Shown: in pieces, positions 32,701 through 46,377 of the stretch | How positions within the stretch are numbered: position 1 is the stretch's first letter | Layout: each line of letters begins with the position of its first letter | NCBI RefSeq assembly: GCF_963678635.1 | Contig: NC_087066.1 | Span: forward strand, 33,609,301-33,673,300 | Direction: 5' to 3' | Length of the DNA stretch: 64,000 nucleotides | DNA from: Symsagittifera roscoffensis | Lineage: Eukaryota > Xenacoelomorpha > Acoela > Convolutidae | Made by a program: the position numbers and the translations under genes | The notes under the pieces: generated by a model | What the model was told of the DNA's origin: nothing | The model's input: only the letters and a program-made list of their open reading frames with translations | Databases searched by the model: none

Positions 32701-35700
32701 ACTCAAAATAAAATGGAATTAACTTCAAAAAATTTGAAAAAGAAAGTATTTTTCTAATGGCTGAAGTTTAAAAGAGCCTTTAAAATTGGAAATCGTTTAC
32801 CTAGCGGCAACAAGGCGATACACTTTGGGTCAAAACTGTTGAACTGAAAACAAAACTGTTGTGACACAAATATTATTGCGACAAAATGTGCTCATTTTGG
32901 AAGTGTTCAATTTGATCATTAACCAGCTATTAAGTAAACCCAGTGCTAAGAATATTAGCTGAGATTCTTATAATACAAATAGCACAGTAGGTTCAAGTAT
33001 CATGATATTTTAGCGTAAGGTAAGGAAGGAGACGAGCAACAAAATGGGAGGGTTCAAACCTGGGCAGGGTCGGATGTTTTTATTGAATTTTTTCGTATAC
33101 TAGCTAAAATAGGTCCGCTCTATTAATTGAGGCATGTTAGATAATAAATTTTCTTTTTTTTCAAAATGATTTGTAATGCTAATGCGTCATAACTGGCATA
33201 ACTGGCTTTAGTATTTAATATTGTAGACTCATAGCTAGCGCGCGTCAATTAAGAAATTTTGTAGACCCAATTCTTTTTCACTCAGTTTTTCCCAGTAGCG
33301 TTATCGGTCCTTTTTTTCTTTGGTATGCGAAGTGCTACTTCCCCTCTTTGTAAATACTTGCCTGCCTTGCGCAATTTTGTCAATATAGTCTTTCTACGGT
33401 GCTTTAGGAGCTCGGAGACTCAGTTGCATCGACCTATAGAAAAAAGACATCAACATTGTCAAATTTTTCAAAATATGCATCTTATCCTCGATAAATTATC
33501 CTTAATGCACGCCTGGACCAAATAAAGATCAGTTTACATTTTAGGCAGTCACAGTGAAAAAAACCGACTCGGTCAACTCTTTTTTTTTTCAAAAAATTAA
33601 GGAAAAAAACAGCAAAAAAAATCAAAAATTCTTTTCTTCAAATTTCCTGAAAGTTTGAAGATGTTTTTTAGCAAGATAGAACTAAAACCGCCGAACTTGT
33701 GTCTTTAACGTGGATTAAATTGAAAATTTTTTGCTTCTTTTTCTAAAGTAACTCTACTTGCTTGCTTTAAGTGCTCAAAATTGGTTCAAGACACTCGGTA
33801 GAACATTTGTTGACGCCGTTCGAATTAAAGCTGAAATTTTTATAGAATATAAACCCTCTCACCCATTACGATGGTTCTTAACCGTTAAATTTCAGATGAA
33901 CAGCAAAAAATACCAGCTCGCTCGAAATGAGACCAAAAAACCAAAATATCCAACAAGTTTTTCTGAAACTTTGAAATACCGTTTGAATAACAACTGCAAC
34001 GGTTTTAAAATGATATTTTACTTGACTTATTCAGACGACTCTTTGTGATACTTGATTTTGCGTTTAAAACCAAAAAAAAAAGAGAAAAAATTAAAACAAA
34101 CCCGAATACAAAGTTCCTCCCAATTTTCAATGGTCGAGACAAGTATTTAGAAAAAAAAGAAACTGATTATAAACACCAAGACGAAAAAAACGAAGCGGAG
34201 CTTCGCAAAACTTGCGATGCAGAACACTCATTGCAGTGCAAAACAATGAATAGCAAAACAGACTGAGGTCACAAAAAGTTTCTGAAAATTTATTTTGGAG
34301 ATATTTACTCAAAATAAAATGGAAGTAACTTCAAAAAATTTGAAAAAGAAATTATTTTTCTAATGGCTGAAGTTTCAAAGAGCCTTTAAAATTGGAAATC
34401 GTTTACCTAGCGGCAACAAGGCGATAAATTTTGGGTCAAAAACTGTTGAACCGAAAACAAAACTAATATGACACAAATATTATTGCGACAAAATGTGCTC
34501 ATTTTGGAAGTGTTCATTTTGATCATTAACCAGCTATTAAGTACACCCAGTGCTAAGAATATTAGCTGAGATTCTTATAATACAAATAGCACTCTAGCTG
34601 AAAAAATCATGGTATTTTAGCGTAAGGTAAGGAAGGAGACGAGCAACACAATGGGAGGGTTCAAACCTGGGCAGGGTCGGATGTTTTTATTGAGTTTTTT
34701 CGTATTCTAGCTAAAATAGGTCCGCTCTATTAATTGAGGCATGTTAGATAATAAATTTTCTTTTTTTTTCAAAAAATGGTTTGTAATGCTAATGCGTCAT
34801 AACTGGCATAACTGGCTTTAATATTTAATATTGTAGACTCATAGCTAGCGCGCGTCAATTAAGAAATTTTGTAGAGCCAATTCTTTTTCACTCAGTCTTT
34901 CCCAGTAGCGTTATCGGTCATTTTTTTTCTTTGGTATGCAAAGTGCTACTTCCCAAGTGTGTAAATATTTGCCTGCCTTGCAAATTTTTGTCAATTTAGT
35001 CTTTCTACGGTGCTTTAGGAGCTCGGAAACTCAGCTGCATCGACCTATAGAAAAAATACCTCAACATTGTCAAATTTTTCAAAATATGCATCTTATCCTC
35101 GATAAATTATCCTTAAGGCACGCCTGGATCAAATGAAGATCAGTTTACATATTAGGCAGTCACAGTGAAAAAAACCGACTCGGTCAACTCTTTTTTTTTT
35201 TCAAAAATTAAAGGAAAAAAACAGCAAAAAAAATCAAAAATACTTCGATTTTTTTTTCTTCAAATTTTCTGAAAGTTTGAAGATTTTTGTTAGCAAGGTA
35301 GCACCAAAACCGCCGAACGTGTTTCTTTTAACGGGGATTAAATTGAAAATTTTTTATTTCTTTTTCTAAAGTAACTCTACTTGACTGCTTTAAGTGCTCA
35401 AAATTGGTTCAAAATCCAAAAAATTTCAAATCGATTTTTCTCGACACTCGGACAGTATTTTCCTCGACACTCGGTTGAAAATTTTTTGATGCCGTTCGAA
35501 TTAAAGCTGAGGCTTTTATAGAATATAAACCCTCTCAACCATTAATATGGTACTTAACCGTTAAATTTCAGATGAACAGCAAAACAGGCCAGCTGGCTCG
35601 AAATGAGACCAAAAAAACCAAAAATATCCAACAAGTTTTTCTGAAATTTTGAAACACCGTTTAAGTAACAACTGCAACGGTTTTAATATGGTATTTTACT

Positions 35701-35794
35701 TGATTTATTCAGATGACTCTTTATGATACTTGATTTTGCGTTCAAAACCAAAAAAAAAATGAAAAAATTAAAACAAACCCGAATACAAAGTTCT
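26515..35794. repeat. Higher-order block A1, about 9.3 kb
   Basis: This block opens with the GGCGCC fragment, and its beginning recurs at 35795 onward. About 28893-29130 is nearly identical to 38233-38470, an offset of about 9,340. It includes long (1.65 kb) units and one variant unit near 29400-29960 with the blocks ATAAGATAAATCACTTGA and CATAAAAGATTATATATG. Confidence 0.75.
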
Positions 35795-36065
35795 AGCATG
35801 TTCTGGCATCCCCCCTCTTCAGGAACCTCTTCAATACATGTTCTGCATCCCCCTCTTCAATACATGTTTTGGCATCCCCCCTCTTCAGGAACGCGACCCA
35901 ATCTCACCAGCCAAAGGGTCCCACCTTTGGTAGTGTTTAAAGACGTCATTTTGGGCCAATCCTAAAATTTTTCTAAAGGCGCTTTTGGCGCCACTATATA
36001 CTCATTTAAACAAAACTGAATAAAACCGCAAATTTGGCCTGTGTGTTTTAGACAAGCAAAGCTTG
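35795..36065 (+). mobile_element. GGCGCC-core fragment inside the array, with a triplicated 40-bp motif
   Basis: The array unit breaks off after CGAATACAAAGTTC and passes into three partial copies of a motif containing CATGTTCTGGCATCCCCCC, then the same CCAAAGGGTCCCACC and GGCGCC sequence as 26515-26764. The repeat of both the fragment and what follows it shows that this is a duplication joint rather than a second independent insertion. Confidence 0.75.
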
Positions 36066-37904
36066 AGTTATAGTAGGAACTATTTTTTTTCAACCTAAAT
36101 CGCAAATATTGTCGCGACGCAAATGTGTTCGTTTTGAAGGTGTTCATTTTGATCAATAACCAGCTGTTAAGAACAGCCAATGCTACGGATATTGACAGAG
36201 ACTATTATATTACAAACAATACTTTAGCTTCAAGGAATGGATCTGTAGCGTAGAAGCAGGGAAGGAGACCAGCAACAAAATAATAGGGTTCGAAACTGGG
36301 CACGGTCGTATGTTTTTTTTTGCTTTTTTTTTCATATACTAGCTAAAATGCGTCCGCTCTATAAATTGAGGCATGTTAGATGTTATTTTTTTCAAATTGG
36401 TTTGTAATGCTAATTCGTCATAACTGGCTCGCGCAGTTAATAATGTAGGCTCATAATTGGCGCGCGTCAATTAAGAAATTTTATAGACTCAATTTTTACT
36501 CACTCAATTTTCCCTAGGAGTGTTATCGGTCATATTTTTCCTTCGGTATGCAAAGTGCAACTTCGCCTCTGTGTAAATATTTGCCTGCTTTGGGAAACTT
36601 TTTCAAAACAGTGTTTCTAGGGTGCTTTAGGACCTCGGAAACTCAGTTGCATCGACATATAGAAAAAGTTCAATAAAAGTTTTGAATTTTTTTGAATGAA
36701 AATCCGAATCTTATCCTCAAGAAAATATCCTAACTCGCCTGAAACAAATGAAAATCAGTTTACAAACTAGGCATGCTAGACAGTCACAATGAAAAAGCAA
36801 CTCAGTCAACTGTTTTGTCGAAAAAGTAAAGAAAAACAGCACAAAAAAATTTAAAAAAGGTCTAGTTTTTTTCTTCAAATTTCCTGAAAGTTTGAAAACT
36901 TTTGTTAACGGGAACTAAATTAAAAATTGTTGGCTTCTTTTTCTATAATAACTCTATTTGCTTGCTTTAACCTGCTTAAAAATGGGTCAAATTTCAAAAA
37001 AACTTTAAAATCAGTTTTTCTCGACACTCGGACAACGTTTTTCTCGACAGTCGGACAACGTTTTCCTCGACACTCGATTGAACATTTGTTGACGTCGTTC
37101 AAACTAAAGCTGAAAAGGCTTTAATGTGATATAAACCCTCTCATCGATTATGATGATTTTCAACTGTTAAGATTTAGATGAACAGCAAAAAAAGGCGAGC
37201 TCGCTCGAAATGAGACCAAAAACCAAAAATATCAATTAAGTTTTTCTCAAATTTTGAAATACCGTTTGAATAACGACTGAAACGGTTTTAATATGATAAA
37301 TTACTTGTCTTTTTTGGATGATTATTTGTGATACCTAATTTAGCGTAGAAAACAAAAAAAAATAAAAAATAAAAAACTAAAGCAAACCCGAATACAATTT
37401 TCCTCCCAATTTTCAATGTTCGGAACAAATTTTTTGAAAAATTGGAACTGAACATAAACACAGAGACGAAAAAAACGAATTGGAGCTTCGCAAAAACTTG
37501 CGATGCAGAACACTCATTGCAGTGCAAAATAGTGAACAGCAAAATGGACTGAAGTCTCAAAAAGTTTCTGAAAATTTATGTTGAAGATATTTACTTAAAA
37601 AAAGTTGGAAGTACTTTCAATAAGTTTGAAAAAGAAAACATTTTTCTAAAGGCTGAAGTTAAAAAGAGCCTTTAAAAATTGGAACTCATTTACCTAGCGG
37701 CAACAAGGCGACATACTTTGGGTCAAAAACTGTTGAACCGAAAACAAAACTGTTGCGACGCAAATATTATTGCGGCAAAATGAGTTCATTTTGGAAGTGT
37801 TCACTTTGATCATTCACCAGGTATTAAGTACACCCAGTGCTAAGGATATTAGCAGAGGTTCTTATAATACAAATAGCACTTTAGCTTCAAGTATCATGAT
37901 ATTC

Positions 37905-37975
37905 TAGCGTAAGGTAAGGAAGGAGACGTGCAACCAAATGAGAGAGTTCGAACCTGGGCAGGTTCGGATGTTTTT
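37905..37975 (+). promoter_or_regulatory. Representative tRNA-like A box/B box with T run in an array unit
   Basis: TAGCGTAAGGTAAGG at 37905 resembles a Pol III A box (TRGCNNARNNGG, about 10 of 12). AGTTCGAACCT at 37945-37955 fits the B box RGTTCRANNCY fully. They are 40 nt apart, as in tRNA genes, and TTTTT follows at 37971. Equivalent sites occur in most units (for example near 41298, 47030, 50940 and 56667). The sequence does not fold into a convincing tRNA cloverleaf: the T-stem bases do not pair. It could be a tRNA-derived SINE relic or coincidence, and no transcription is shown. Confidence 0.4.
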
Positions 37976-39920
37976 ATTGAACTTTTTGGTAACTAGCTAA
38001 AAACTGTCCGCTCTATTTTTTGAGGCAGGTTAGATAATACTTTTTTTTCAAAAAGATTTGTAATGCTAATGCTTCATAAATGGCATAACTGGCTTGCGTA
38101 TTTAATATTGTAGTTTCATAGCTAGCGCGCGTCAATTAAACAATTTTGAAGACTCAATTCTTTTTCACTCAGTTTTTCCCAGTAGCGTTATCGGTCATTT
38201 TTTTCCTTTGGTATACAAAGTGCTACTTCGCCGCTGTGTAAAATATTTGCCTAACTTGCCAAGTTTTTTCAAAATAGTGTTTCTACTGTGCTTTAGGAGC
38301 TCGGAAACTTAGTTGCGTCGACCTAAAGAAAAAGGACATCAACAGTTTCAAGTTTTTTAAAATCCGCATCTTATCCTCGAGAAATTATCCTAAATGCACG
38401 CCTGGACCAATTAAAGATCAGTTTACATACTAGGCATATTATACACGCACAGTGAGAAAAACCGACTCGGTCAACTGTTTTTATCAAAAATTTTAAGAAA
38501 AACAGCAAAAAAAAATCAGTTCTAATTATTTTCTTCAAATAAAGTTCTTGAAATTTCTAAGTTTTTTGTTAGCAGGATAGCACTAAAAACCGCCAAAACT
38601 GTTTTTTACTGGAACTAAACGAATATTTATGGCTTATTTTTCTATAATAACCTTACTTGCTTGCTTTACGTGCTCAAAATTGGTCTAAAACTCAAATTTC
38701 AAACCGGTTTTTCTCGATACTCGGACAAAAAGTTGAACGTTTGTTGACGTCGTTCGAATTCAAACGAAAAGGGTTTTAATAAGATAAATCACTTGAACAA
38801 TTTAACTGATTTTTGTAATAGCTGATTTTGCGTGGAAAACAAAAGAAAAACGAAAAACGAAGCGAAGCTTTGCAACACTTGCAATGTAAAACATTAAATG
38901 CGCTACAAAATAGTGAACAATAAAATAGGCAGAAGTCACAAAAAAGTTCTGATCAATTATGTTGGAGATATTTACTTAAGAAAAAACTTAAGAATAACTT
39001 CTAAGTTTTCGAATTTAAAAAAAATCATGTTTGTAATGACTGAATTTAAAAAAAGCCTTTAAAAATTGGAAACCAATTACTTAGCGGCAACGAGGTGACA
39101 AACTTTGGGTCAAAAATTAGGGAGCCGAAAACGAAACTGTTGTTATAAAAGATTATATATGTCATAAGTTTAAAAATTTTCTAAGACCCAACCAAATTAA
39201 AAAATCCATTCGTATACAGGTATAGTTTGCCTTCTACCTTTTGCAATAAACGTTGACTAAGTTGATATAACATTTACTAAAACTAGCGAGCGTCAATCAG
39301 AAAAACTTGTAGACTCATTTTTTTCCTTCAGTTTCTCCCAGTAGCGTGATCGGTCATATTCTTTCTTCGTTATGCGAAGTGCTATTTCGCCTTTGTGTAA
39401 ATATTCGCCTGCCATGCGAAATATGTTCAATACAGTGTTTCTGCGGTGCTTTAGGAGCTCGGAAACTTAGTTGCATCGACCTATTGAAAAAGGACATAAC
39501 ATTTTCAAATTTACAAAAATCCGCATCTTATCCTCGATAAATTATCCTAAATGCACGGTTTAAATATCAGTTTACATATTAGGCAGTCACCGTGAAAAAA
39601 ACCGACTCGATCAACTTTTTTTTTTCAAAAACTCAAGGAAAAAAAACAGCAAAAAATCAAAAATACATCGAATTTTTTTTTCAAATTTCCTGAAAATTTG
39701 AAGATTTTTGTTAGCAAGATAGCACTAAAACCGTCGAACTTGTTTTTATTAACGGGAATTAATTTGAGGACTTTTGGCTTCTTTTTCTAAAGGAACTCTA
39801 CTTGCTGGCTTTAAGTGATGAAAGTTGGTTCAAAACTCAAGAAATTTCAAATCGGTTTTTCACGACACTCGGACAGCATTTTCCTCGACACTCGGTTGAA
39901 CTTTTGTTGACGTCGTTCCA

Positions 39921-40595
39921 ATTAGAGCTGAGGCTTTTATAGAATATAAACCCTCTCACCCATTACGATGGTTCTTAACCGTTAAATTTTAGATGAACAG
40001 CAAAAAAAGCCAGCGCGCTCGAAATGAGACCAAAAAAACCAAAAATATCCAATTAGAGCTGAGGCTTTTATAGAATATAAACCCTCTCACCCATTACGAT
40101 GGTTCTTAACTGTTAAATTTTAGATGAAAAGCAAAAAAAGCCAGCGCGCTCGAAATGAGACCAAAAAAACCAAAAATATCCAACAAATTTTTCTGAAATT
40201 TTGAAATACCGTTTACTTGCTGGCTTTAAGTGATGAAAGTTGGTTCAAAACTCAAGAAATTTCAAATCGGTTTTTCACGACACTCGGACAGCATTTTCCT
40301 CGACACTCGGTTGAACTTTTGTTGACGTCGTTCCAATTAGAGCTGAGGCTTTTATAGAATATAAACCCTCTCACCCATTACGATGGTTCTTAACCGTTAA
40401 ATTTTAGATGAACAGCAAAAAAAGCCAGCGCGCTCGAAATGAGACCAAAAAAACCAAAAATATCCAATTAGAGCTGAGGCTTTTATAGAATATAAACCCT
40501 CTCACCCATTACGATGGTTCTTAACTGTTAAATTTTAGATGAAAAGCAAAAAAAGCCAGCGCGCTCGAAATGAGACCAAAAAAACCAAAAATATC
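39921..40595. repeat. Nested amplification: four copies of a ~130-bp segment
   Basis: A segment starting CCAATTAGAGCTGAGGC and ending CCAAAAATATCCAA occurs at about 39921, 40049, 40336 and 40466. The copies alternate AACCG and AACTG at one position, so the pair was duplicated as a ~290-bp block after the first tandem duplication. The same set, slightly shortened, recurs at about 49661-50230. Confidence 0.85.
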
Positions 40596-43500
40596 CAACA
40601 AATTTTTCTGAAATTTTGAAATACCGTTTGAATAGCAACTGAAACGGTTTTAATTTGATATTTTACTTGACTTATTCAGATGACTCTTTGTGATACTTGA
40701 TTTTGCGTTCAAAACCAAAAAAAAATGAAAAAATTAAAATAAACCCGAATACAAAGTTCCTCCGAATTTTCAATGGTCGGGACAAGAATTTCGAAAAAAT
40801 GGAACTGAATATAAACACCAAGACAAAAAAAAGCGGAGCTTCGCAAAACTTGCGATGCAGAACACTCAATGCAGTGCAAAATAATGAATAGCAAAACAGA
40901 CTGAAGTCACAAAATTTTTGAAAATTTTTGTTGGAGATATTCACTTAAAATAAAATGGAAGTAACTTCAAAAATTTTGAAAACGAAATTATTTTTCTAAT
41001 GGCTGAAGTTTAAAAGTGCCTTTAAAATTGGAAACCCTTACCTAGCGGCAACAAGGCGATAAGCTTTGGGTCGAAAGCTGATGGACCGAAAACAAATTGT
41101 TCTGACGCAAATATTGTTGCGACAAAATGTGCTCATTTTGGAAGTGTTCATTTTGATCATTAACCAGCTATTAAGTACACATATTGCTAAGAATATTAGC
41201 TGAGGTTCTTATAATACAATTAGCGCTCTAGCTTCAAGTATCATAGTATTTTAGCGTAAGTTAAGGAAGGAGACGAGCAACAAAATGAGAGGGTTCGAAC
41301 CTGAGCAGGGTCGGAAGTTTTTATTGAATTTTTTCGTATACTAGCTAAAATAATTGCTCTAACATTGCTCTAATAATTGAGGCATGTTAGAACATAAATT
41401 TTCTTTTTTTTTCAAAATGATTTGTAATGCTAATGCGTCATAACTGGCATAACTGGCTTGCGTATTTAATTTTGTAGACTCATAGCTAGCGCGCGTCACT
41501 TAAGAATTTTTGTAGACCCATTTTTTTTCCACTGTTTTTCCCAGTAGCGTTATCGGTCTTTTTTTCCTTGGTATGCAAAGTGTTACTTTTTTTTGTGTAA
41601 ATATTGGCCTGCCTTGCGAAATTTTTTCAATTTAGTCTTTCTACGGTGCTTTAGGAGCCCGGAAACTCAGTTGCTTCGACCTATAGAAAAAAGACATCAA
41701 CATTGTCAAATTTTTCAAAATATGCATCTTATCCTCGATAAATTATCCTTAATGCACGCCTGGACCAAATAAAGATCAGTTTACTTATTAGGCAGTCAAA
41801 GTGAAAAAAACTGACTCAGTCAACTTTTTTTTTTAGAAAATTTAAGGAAAAAAACAGCAAAAAAATCAAAAATACTTCGTTTTTTTTTCTTCAAATTTCC
41901 TGAAAGTTTGAAGATTTTTTTAAGTTTAGCAAGATAGCACTAAAACTGCCGAACTTGTTTCTTTAACGGGGATTAAATTGAAAATTTTTGGCTTTTTTTT
42001 CTGAAGTAACTCTACTTGCTTGCTTTAAAATGCTCAAAATTGGTTCAAAATTCAAAAAATTTCAAATCGGTTTTTCTCGACAATCAGACAGCATTTTCGT
42101 CGACACTCGGTTGAACATTTGTTGACGTCGTTCGAATTAAAGCTGAGGATTTTATAGAATATAAATCCTCTCACCCATTACGATGGTTCTTAACGGTTAA
42201 ATTTTAGATGAACAGCAAAAAAGGCCAGCTCGCTCAAAATGAGCCCAAAAAAAACAAAACATCCAAGAAGTTTTTAAGAAATTTTGAAATACCGTTCGAA
42301 TAACAACTGGAACGGTTTTAATTTGATATTTTACTTGATTGGTTCACATGACTCTTTGTGATACTTGATTTTGCGTTCAAAACCAAAAAAAAATGAAAAA
42401 ACTAAAACAAACCCGAAAACAAGGTTCCTCCCAATTGTCAATGGTCGGGACAAGTATTTCGAAAAAATGGAACTGAATATAAACGCCAAGACGAAAAAAA
42501 CGAAGCGGAGCTTCGCAAAAATTGCGATGCAGCACACTCATTGCAGTGCAAAATAGTGAACAACAAAACAGACTGAAGTCACAAAAAGTTTCTGAAAATC
42601 TATGTTGGAGATATTTACGTAAAATATGTTGGAAGTAACTTCAAAAAATTTGAAAAAGGAAACATGTTTCTAATGGCTGAAGTTTAAAAGAACATTTGAA
42701 AATGGAACTCATTTACCTAGCGGCAACAAGGCTATAAGCTTTGGGTCAAAAACTGTTGAACCGAAAACAAACTGTTGTGACGCAAATATTGATGCGACAA
42801 AAAGTGCTCATTTTGGAAGTGTTCATTTTGATCATTAAACCGCTATTAAGTACACCTAGTGCTAAGGATATCAGCTGAGGTTCTTATAATACAAACAGCA
42901 CTTTAGCTTCAAGTATAATGGTTTTGTAGAGTAAGGTAAGTAAGGAGACGTTCAACAAAATGAGAGGTTTCGAACCTGGGCAGGGTAGAATGTTTTTATC
43001 GAACTTTTTCGTACGTTAGCTAAAATGCGTCTGCTCTATAAAATGAGGCGTGTTAGATAATGAATTTCTTTTTTTTTTCAAAATGATTTGTAATGCTATA
43101 GCGTCATAACTGGCATAACTGGCTTGCGTATTTAATATTGTAGACTCATAGCTAGGGCGCGTCAAATAAAAAATTTTGTTGACTCAGTTTTTTCCCTCAG
43201 TTTTTCCCAGTAGCGTTATCGGTCATTTTTTTCCTTTGGTATGCGAAGTGCTACTTCGCCTTTGTGTAAATATTTGCCTGCCTTGCGAAATTTTTTCAAT
43301 ATAGTGTTTCTTCGGTGCTTTAGGAGCTCGGAAACTCAGTTGCTTCGACCTATAGAAAAAGGACATTAATAGTTTCAAATATTTCAAAATCTGCATCTTT
43401 TGGTTCGAAACTCAAAAAATTTCAAATCGGTTCTTCTCGACACTCGGACAGCGTTTTTCTTGACACTGGGTTGAACATTTATTGACGTCGTTCAAATTAA

Positions 43501-45032
43501 AGCTGAGGCTTTTATAAAATATAAACCCTCTCCCCCATTACAATGGTTCTTAACCGTTAAATTTTAGATGAACAGCAAAAAAGGCCAGCTCGCTCAAAAT
43601 GAGCCCAAAAAAAAACAAAACATCCAAAAAAATTTTATGAAATTTTGAAATACCGTTCGAATAACAACTGAAACGGTTTCAATATGATATTTTAGTTGAC
43701 TTGTTCAGATGACTATTTGTGATACTTGATTTTGCGTTCAAAACCAAAAAAAAATGAAAAAATTAAAACAAAGCCGAAGACAAAGTCCCTCCCAATTTTC
43801 AATGGTCGGGACAAATATTTCGAAAAAATGGAACTTAATATAAACACCAAAACGAAAAAAAACGAAGCGGAACTTCGCAAGACTTGCGATGCAGAACACT
43901 CATTGCAGTGCAAAATAGTGAATAACAAAACAGACTGAAGTCACAAAAAAATTCTGAAAATCTATATTGGAGATGTTTACTTAAAATATGTTGGAAGTAA
44001 CTTCAAAAAATTTGAAAAAGAAAACATTTTTCTTATAGCTGAAGTTTAAAAGAGCCTTTGAAATTGGAACTCCTTTACCTAGCGGCAACAAGGCGATAGA
44101 TTTTGGGTCAAAAACAATGAACCGAAAACAAACTGTTGTGACGCAAACATGCGACATAATGTGCTCATTTTGGAAGTGTTCATTTTGATCATTAACCAGC
44201 TAATAAGTACACATAGTGCTAAGGATTTTAGCTGAGGTTCTTATAATACAAACAGCACTTTAGCTTCAAGTATCATGGTATTGTAGCGTAAGGAAAGGAA
44301 GGAGACGTTCAACAAAATGAAAGGGTTCGAACCTGGACAGGGTAGGATGTTTTTAATGAAAATTTTCGTACGCTAGCTAAAATGCGTCTGCTCTATAAAA
44401 TGAGGCATGTTAGATAATGAATTTCCTTTTTTTTCAAAATGATTTGTAATGAGTTTGCGTCATAACTGGCATAACTGGCTTGCGTATTTAATATTGTAGA
44501 CTCATAGCTAGCCCGCGTCAAATAAAAAATTTTGTAGACTCAGTTTTTTTCCTCAGTTTTTCCCAGTAGCGTTATCGGTCATTTTTTTCTTTGGTATGCA
44601 AAGTGCTACTTCGCCTTTATGTGAATATTTGGCTGCCTTGCGAAATTTTTTCAATATTGTGTTTCTACGATGCTTTAGGAGCTCGGAAACTCAGTTGCTT
44701 CGACCTATCGAAAAAGGACCTTAATAGTTTCAAATATTTCAAAATCTGAATCTTTTGGTTCAACTCAAAAAGTTTCAAATCGGTTTTTCTCGACACTCGG
44801 ACAGCGTTTTTCTTGACACTGGGTTGAACATTTATTGACGTCGTTCAAATTAAAGCTGAGGCTTTTATAAAATATAAACCCTCTCCCCCATTACAATGGT
44901 TCTTAACCGTTAAATTTTAGATGAACAGCAAAAAAAGCCAGCTCGCTCAAAATGAGCCCGAAAAAAAAACAAAACATCAAAAAAATTTTTATGAAATTTT
45001 GAAATACCGTTCGAATAACAACTGAAACGGTT

Positions 45033-46377
45033 TTAATATGATATTTTACTTGACTTGTTCAGATGGCTCTTTGTGATACTTGATTTTGCGTTCAAAACCA
45101 AAAAAAGTGAAAAAATTAAAACAAAGCCGAAGACAAAGTTCCTCCCAATTTTCAATGGTCGGGACAAGTATTTCGAAAAAATGGAACTGAATATAAACAC
45201 CAAGACGAAAAAAAACGAAGCGGAGCTTCGCAAGACTTGCGATGCAGAACACTCATTGCAGTGCAAAATAGTGAATAACAAAACAGACTGAAGTTACAAA
45301 AAATTTCTGAAAATCTATATTGGAGATGTTTATTTAAAATATGTTGCAAGTAGTTTCAAAAAATTTGAAAAAGAAAATTATTTTCTAATAGCGGAAGTTT
45401 AAAAGAGCCTTTGAAATTGGAACTCCTTTACCTAGCGGCAACAAGGCGATAGATTTTGGGTCAAAAACAATGAACCGAAAACAAACTGTTGTGACGCAAA
45501 TATGCGACAAAATGTGCTCATTTTGGAAGTGTTCATTTTGATCATTAACCAGCTATTAAGTACACATAGTGCTAAGGATTTTAGCTGAGGTTCTTATAAT
45601 ACAAACAGCACTTTAGCTTCAAGTATCATGGTATTGTAGCGTAAGGAAAGGAAGGAGACGTTCAACAAAATGAAAGAGTTCGAACCTGGACAGGGTAGGA
45701 TGTTTTTAACGAAACTTTTTCGTACGCTAGCTAAAATGCGTCTGCTCTATAAAATGAGGCATGTTAAATAATGAATTTCCTTTTTTTTCAAAATGATTTG
45801 TAATGTGTTTGCGTCATAACTGGCATAACTGGCTTGCGTATTTAATATTGTAGACTCATAGCTAGCGCGCGTCAAATAGGAAATTTTGTAGACTCAGTTT
45901 TTTTCCCTCAGTTTTTCCAAGTAGCGTTATCGGTCATTTTTTTTCTTTGGTATGCGAAGTGCTACTTCACCTTTGTGTAAATATTGGCCTGCCTTTTTCA
46001 TTGTAGTCTTTCTACGGTGCTTAAAGAGCTCGAAACTCAGTTGCTTCGACCTATAGAAAAGGAACATTAATAATTTCAAAGTTTTCAAAATCTGAATCTT
46101 TTGGTTCAACTCAAAAAGTTTCAAATCGGCTTTTCTCGACACTCGGACAGCGTTTTTCTCGACACTCGGTTGAACATTTGTTGACGTCGTTCAAATTAAA
46201 GCTGAGGTTTTAATAGGATTTAAACCCTCTCACACATTACGATGTTTCTTAACCGTTAAATTTTAGATGAACAGCAAAAAAAGCCAGCTCGCTCAAAATG
46301 AGCCCGAAAAAAAACAAAACATCCAAAAAATTTTTATGAAATTTTGAAATACCGTTCGAATAACAACTGAAACGGTT
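45033..46377. repeat. 1,345-bp unit, first of a near-identical adjacent pair
   Basis: This unit and 46378-47722 differ by only a few substitutions that I can find (for example near 45347/46692 and 45404/46749). That makes the pair the youngest visible event in this part of the array. Confidence 0.85.

Larger units (their letters stand above)
35795..39920. repeat. Higher-order block A2 (partial second copy)
   Basis: It follows block A1 in order, including the variant unit (38,750-39,280 corresponding to 29,400-29,960). The correspondence is lost where the nested 130-bp repeats begin near 39,920. Confidence 0.65.

Noticed and set aside
37905-37975. A true tRNA gene in each array unit
   Set aside because: The B box and spacing fit, but the acceptor and T stems do not pair and no anticodon arm is evident. 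I kept only the promoter-like observation.
45033-45281. Recurrent minus-strand open frames of 60-106 codons in nearly every array unit (hydrophobic, Phe/Ser rich)
   Set aside because: Their lengths, starts and frames change from unit to unit, frames on both strands are equally open, and length changes between units are not multiples of three. They persist because the units are similar, not because a protein is kept.
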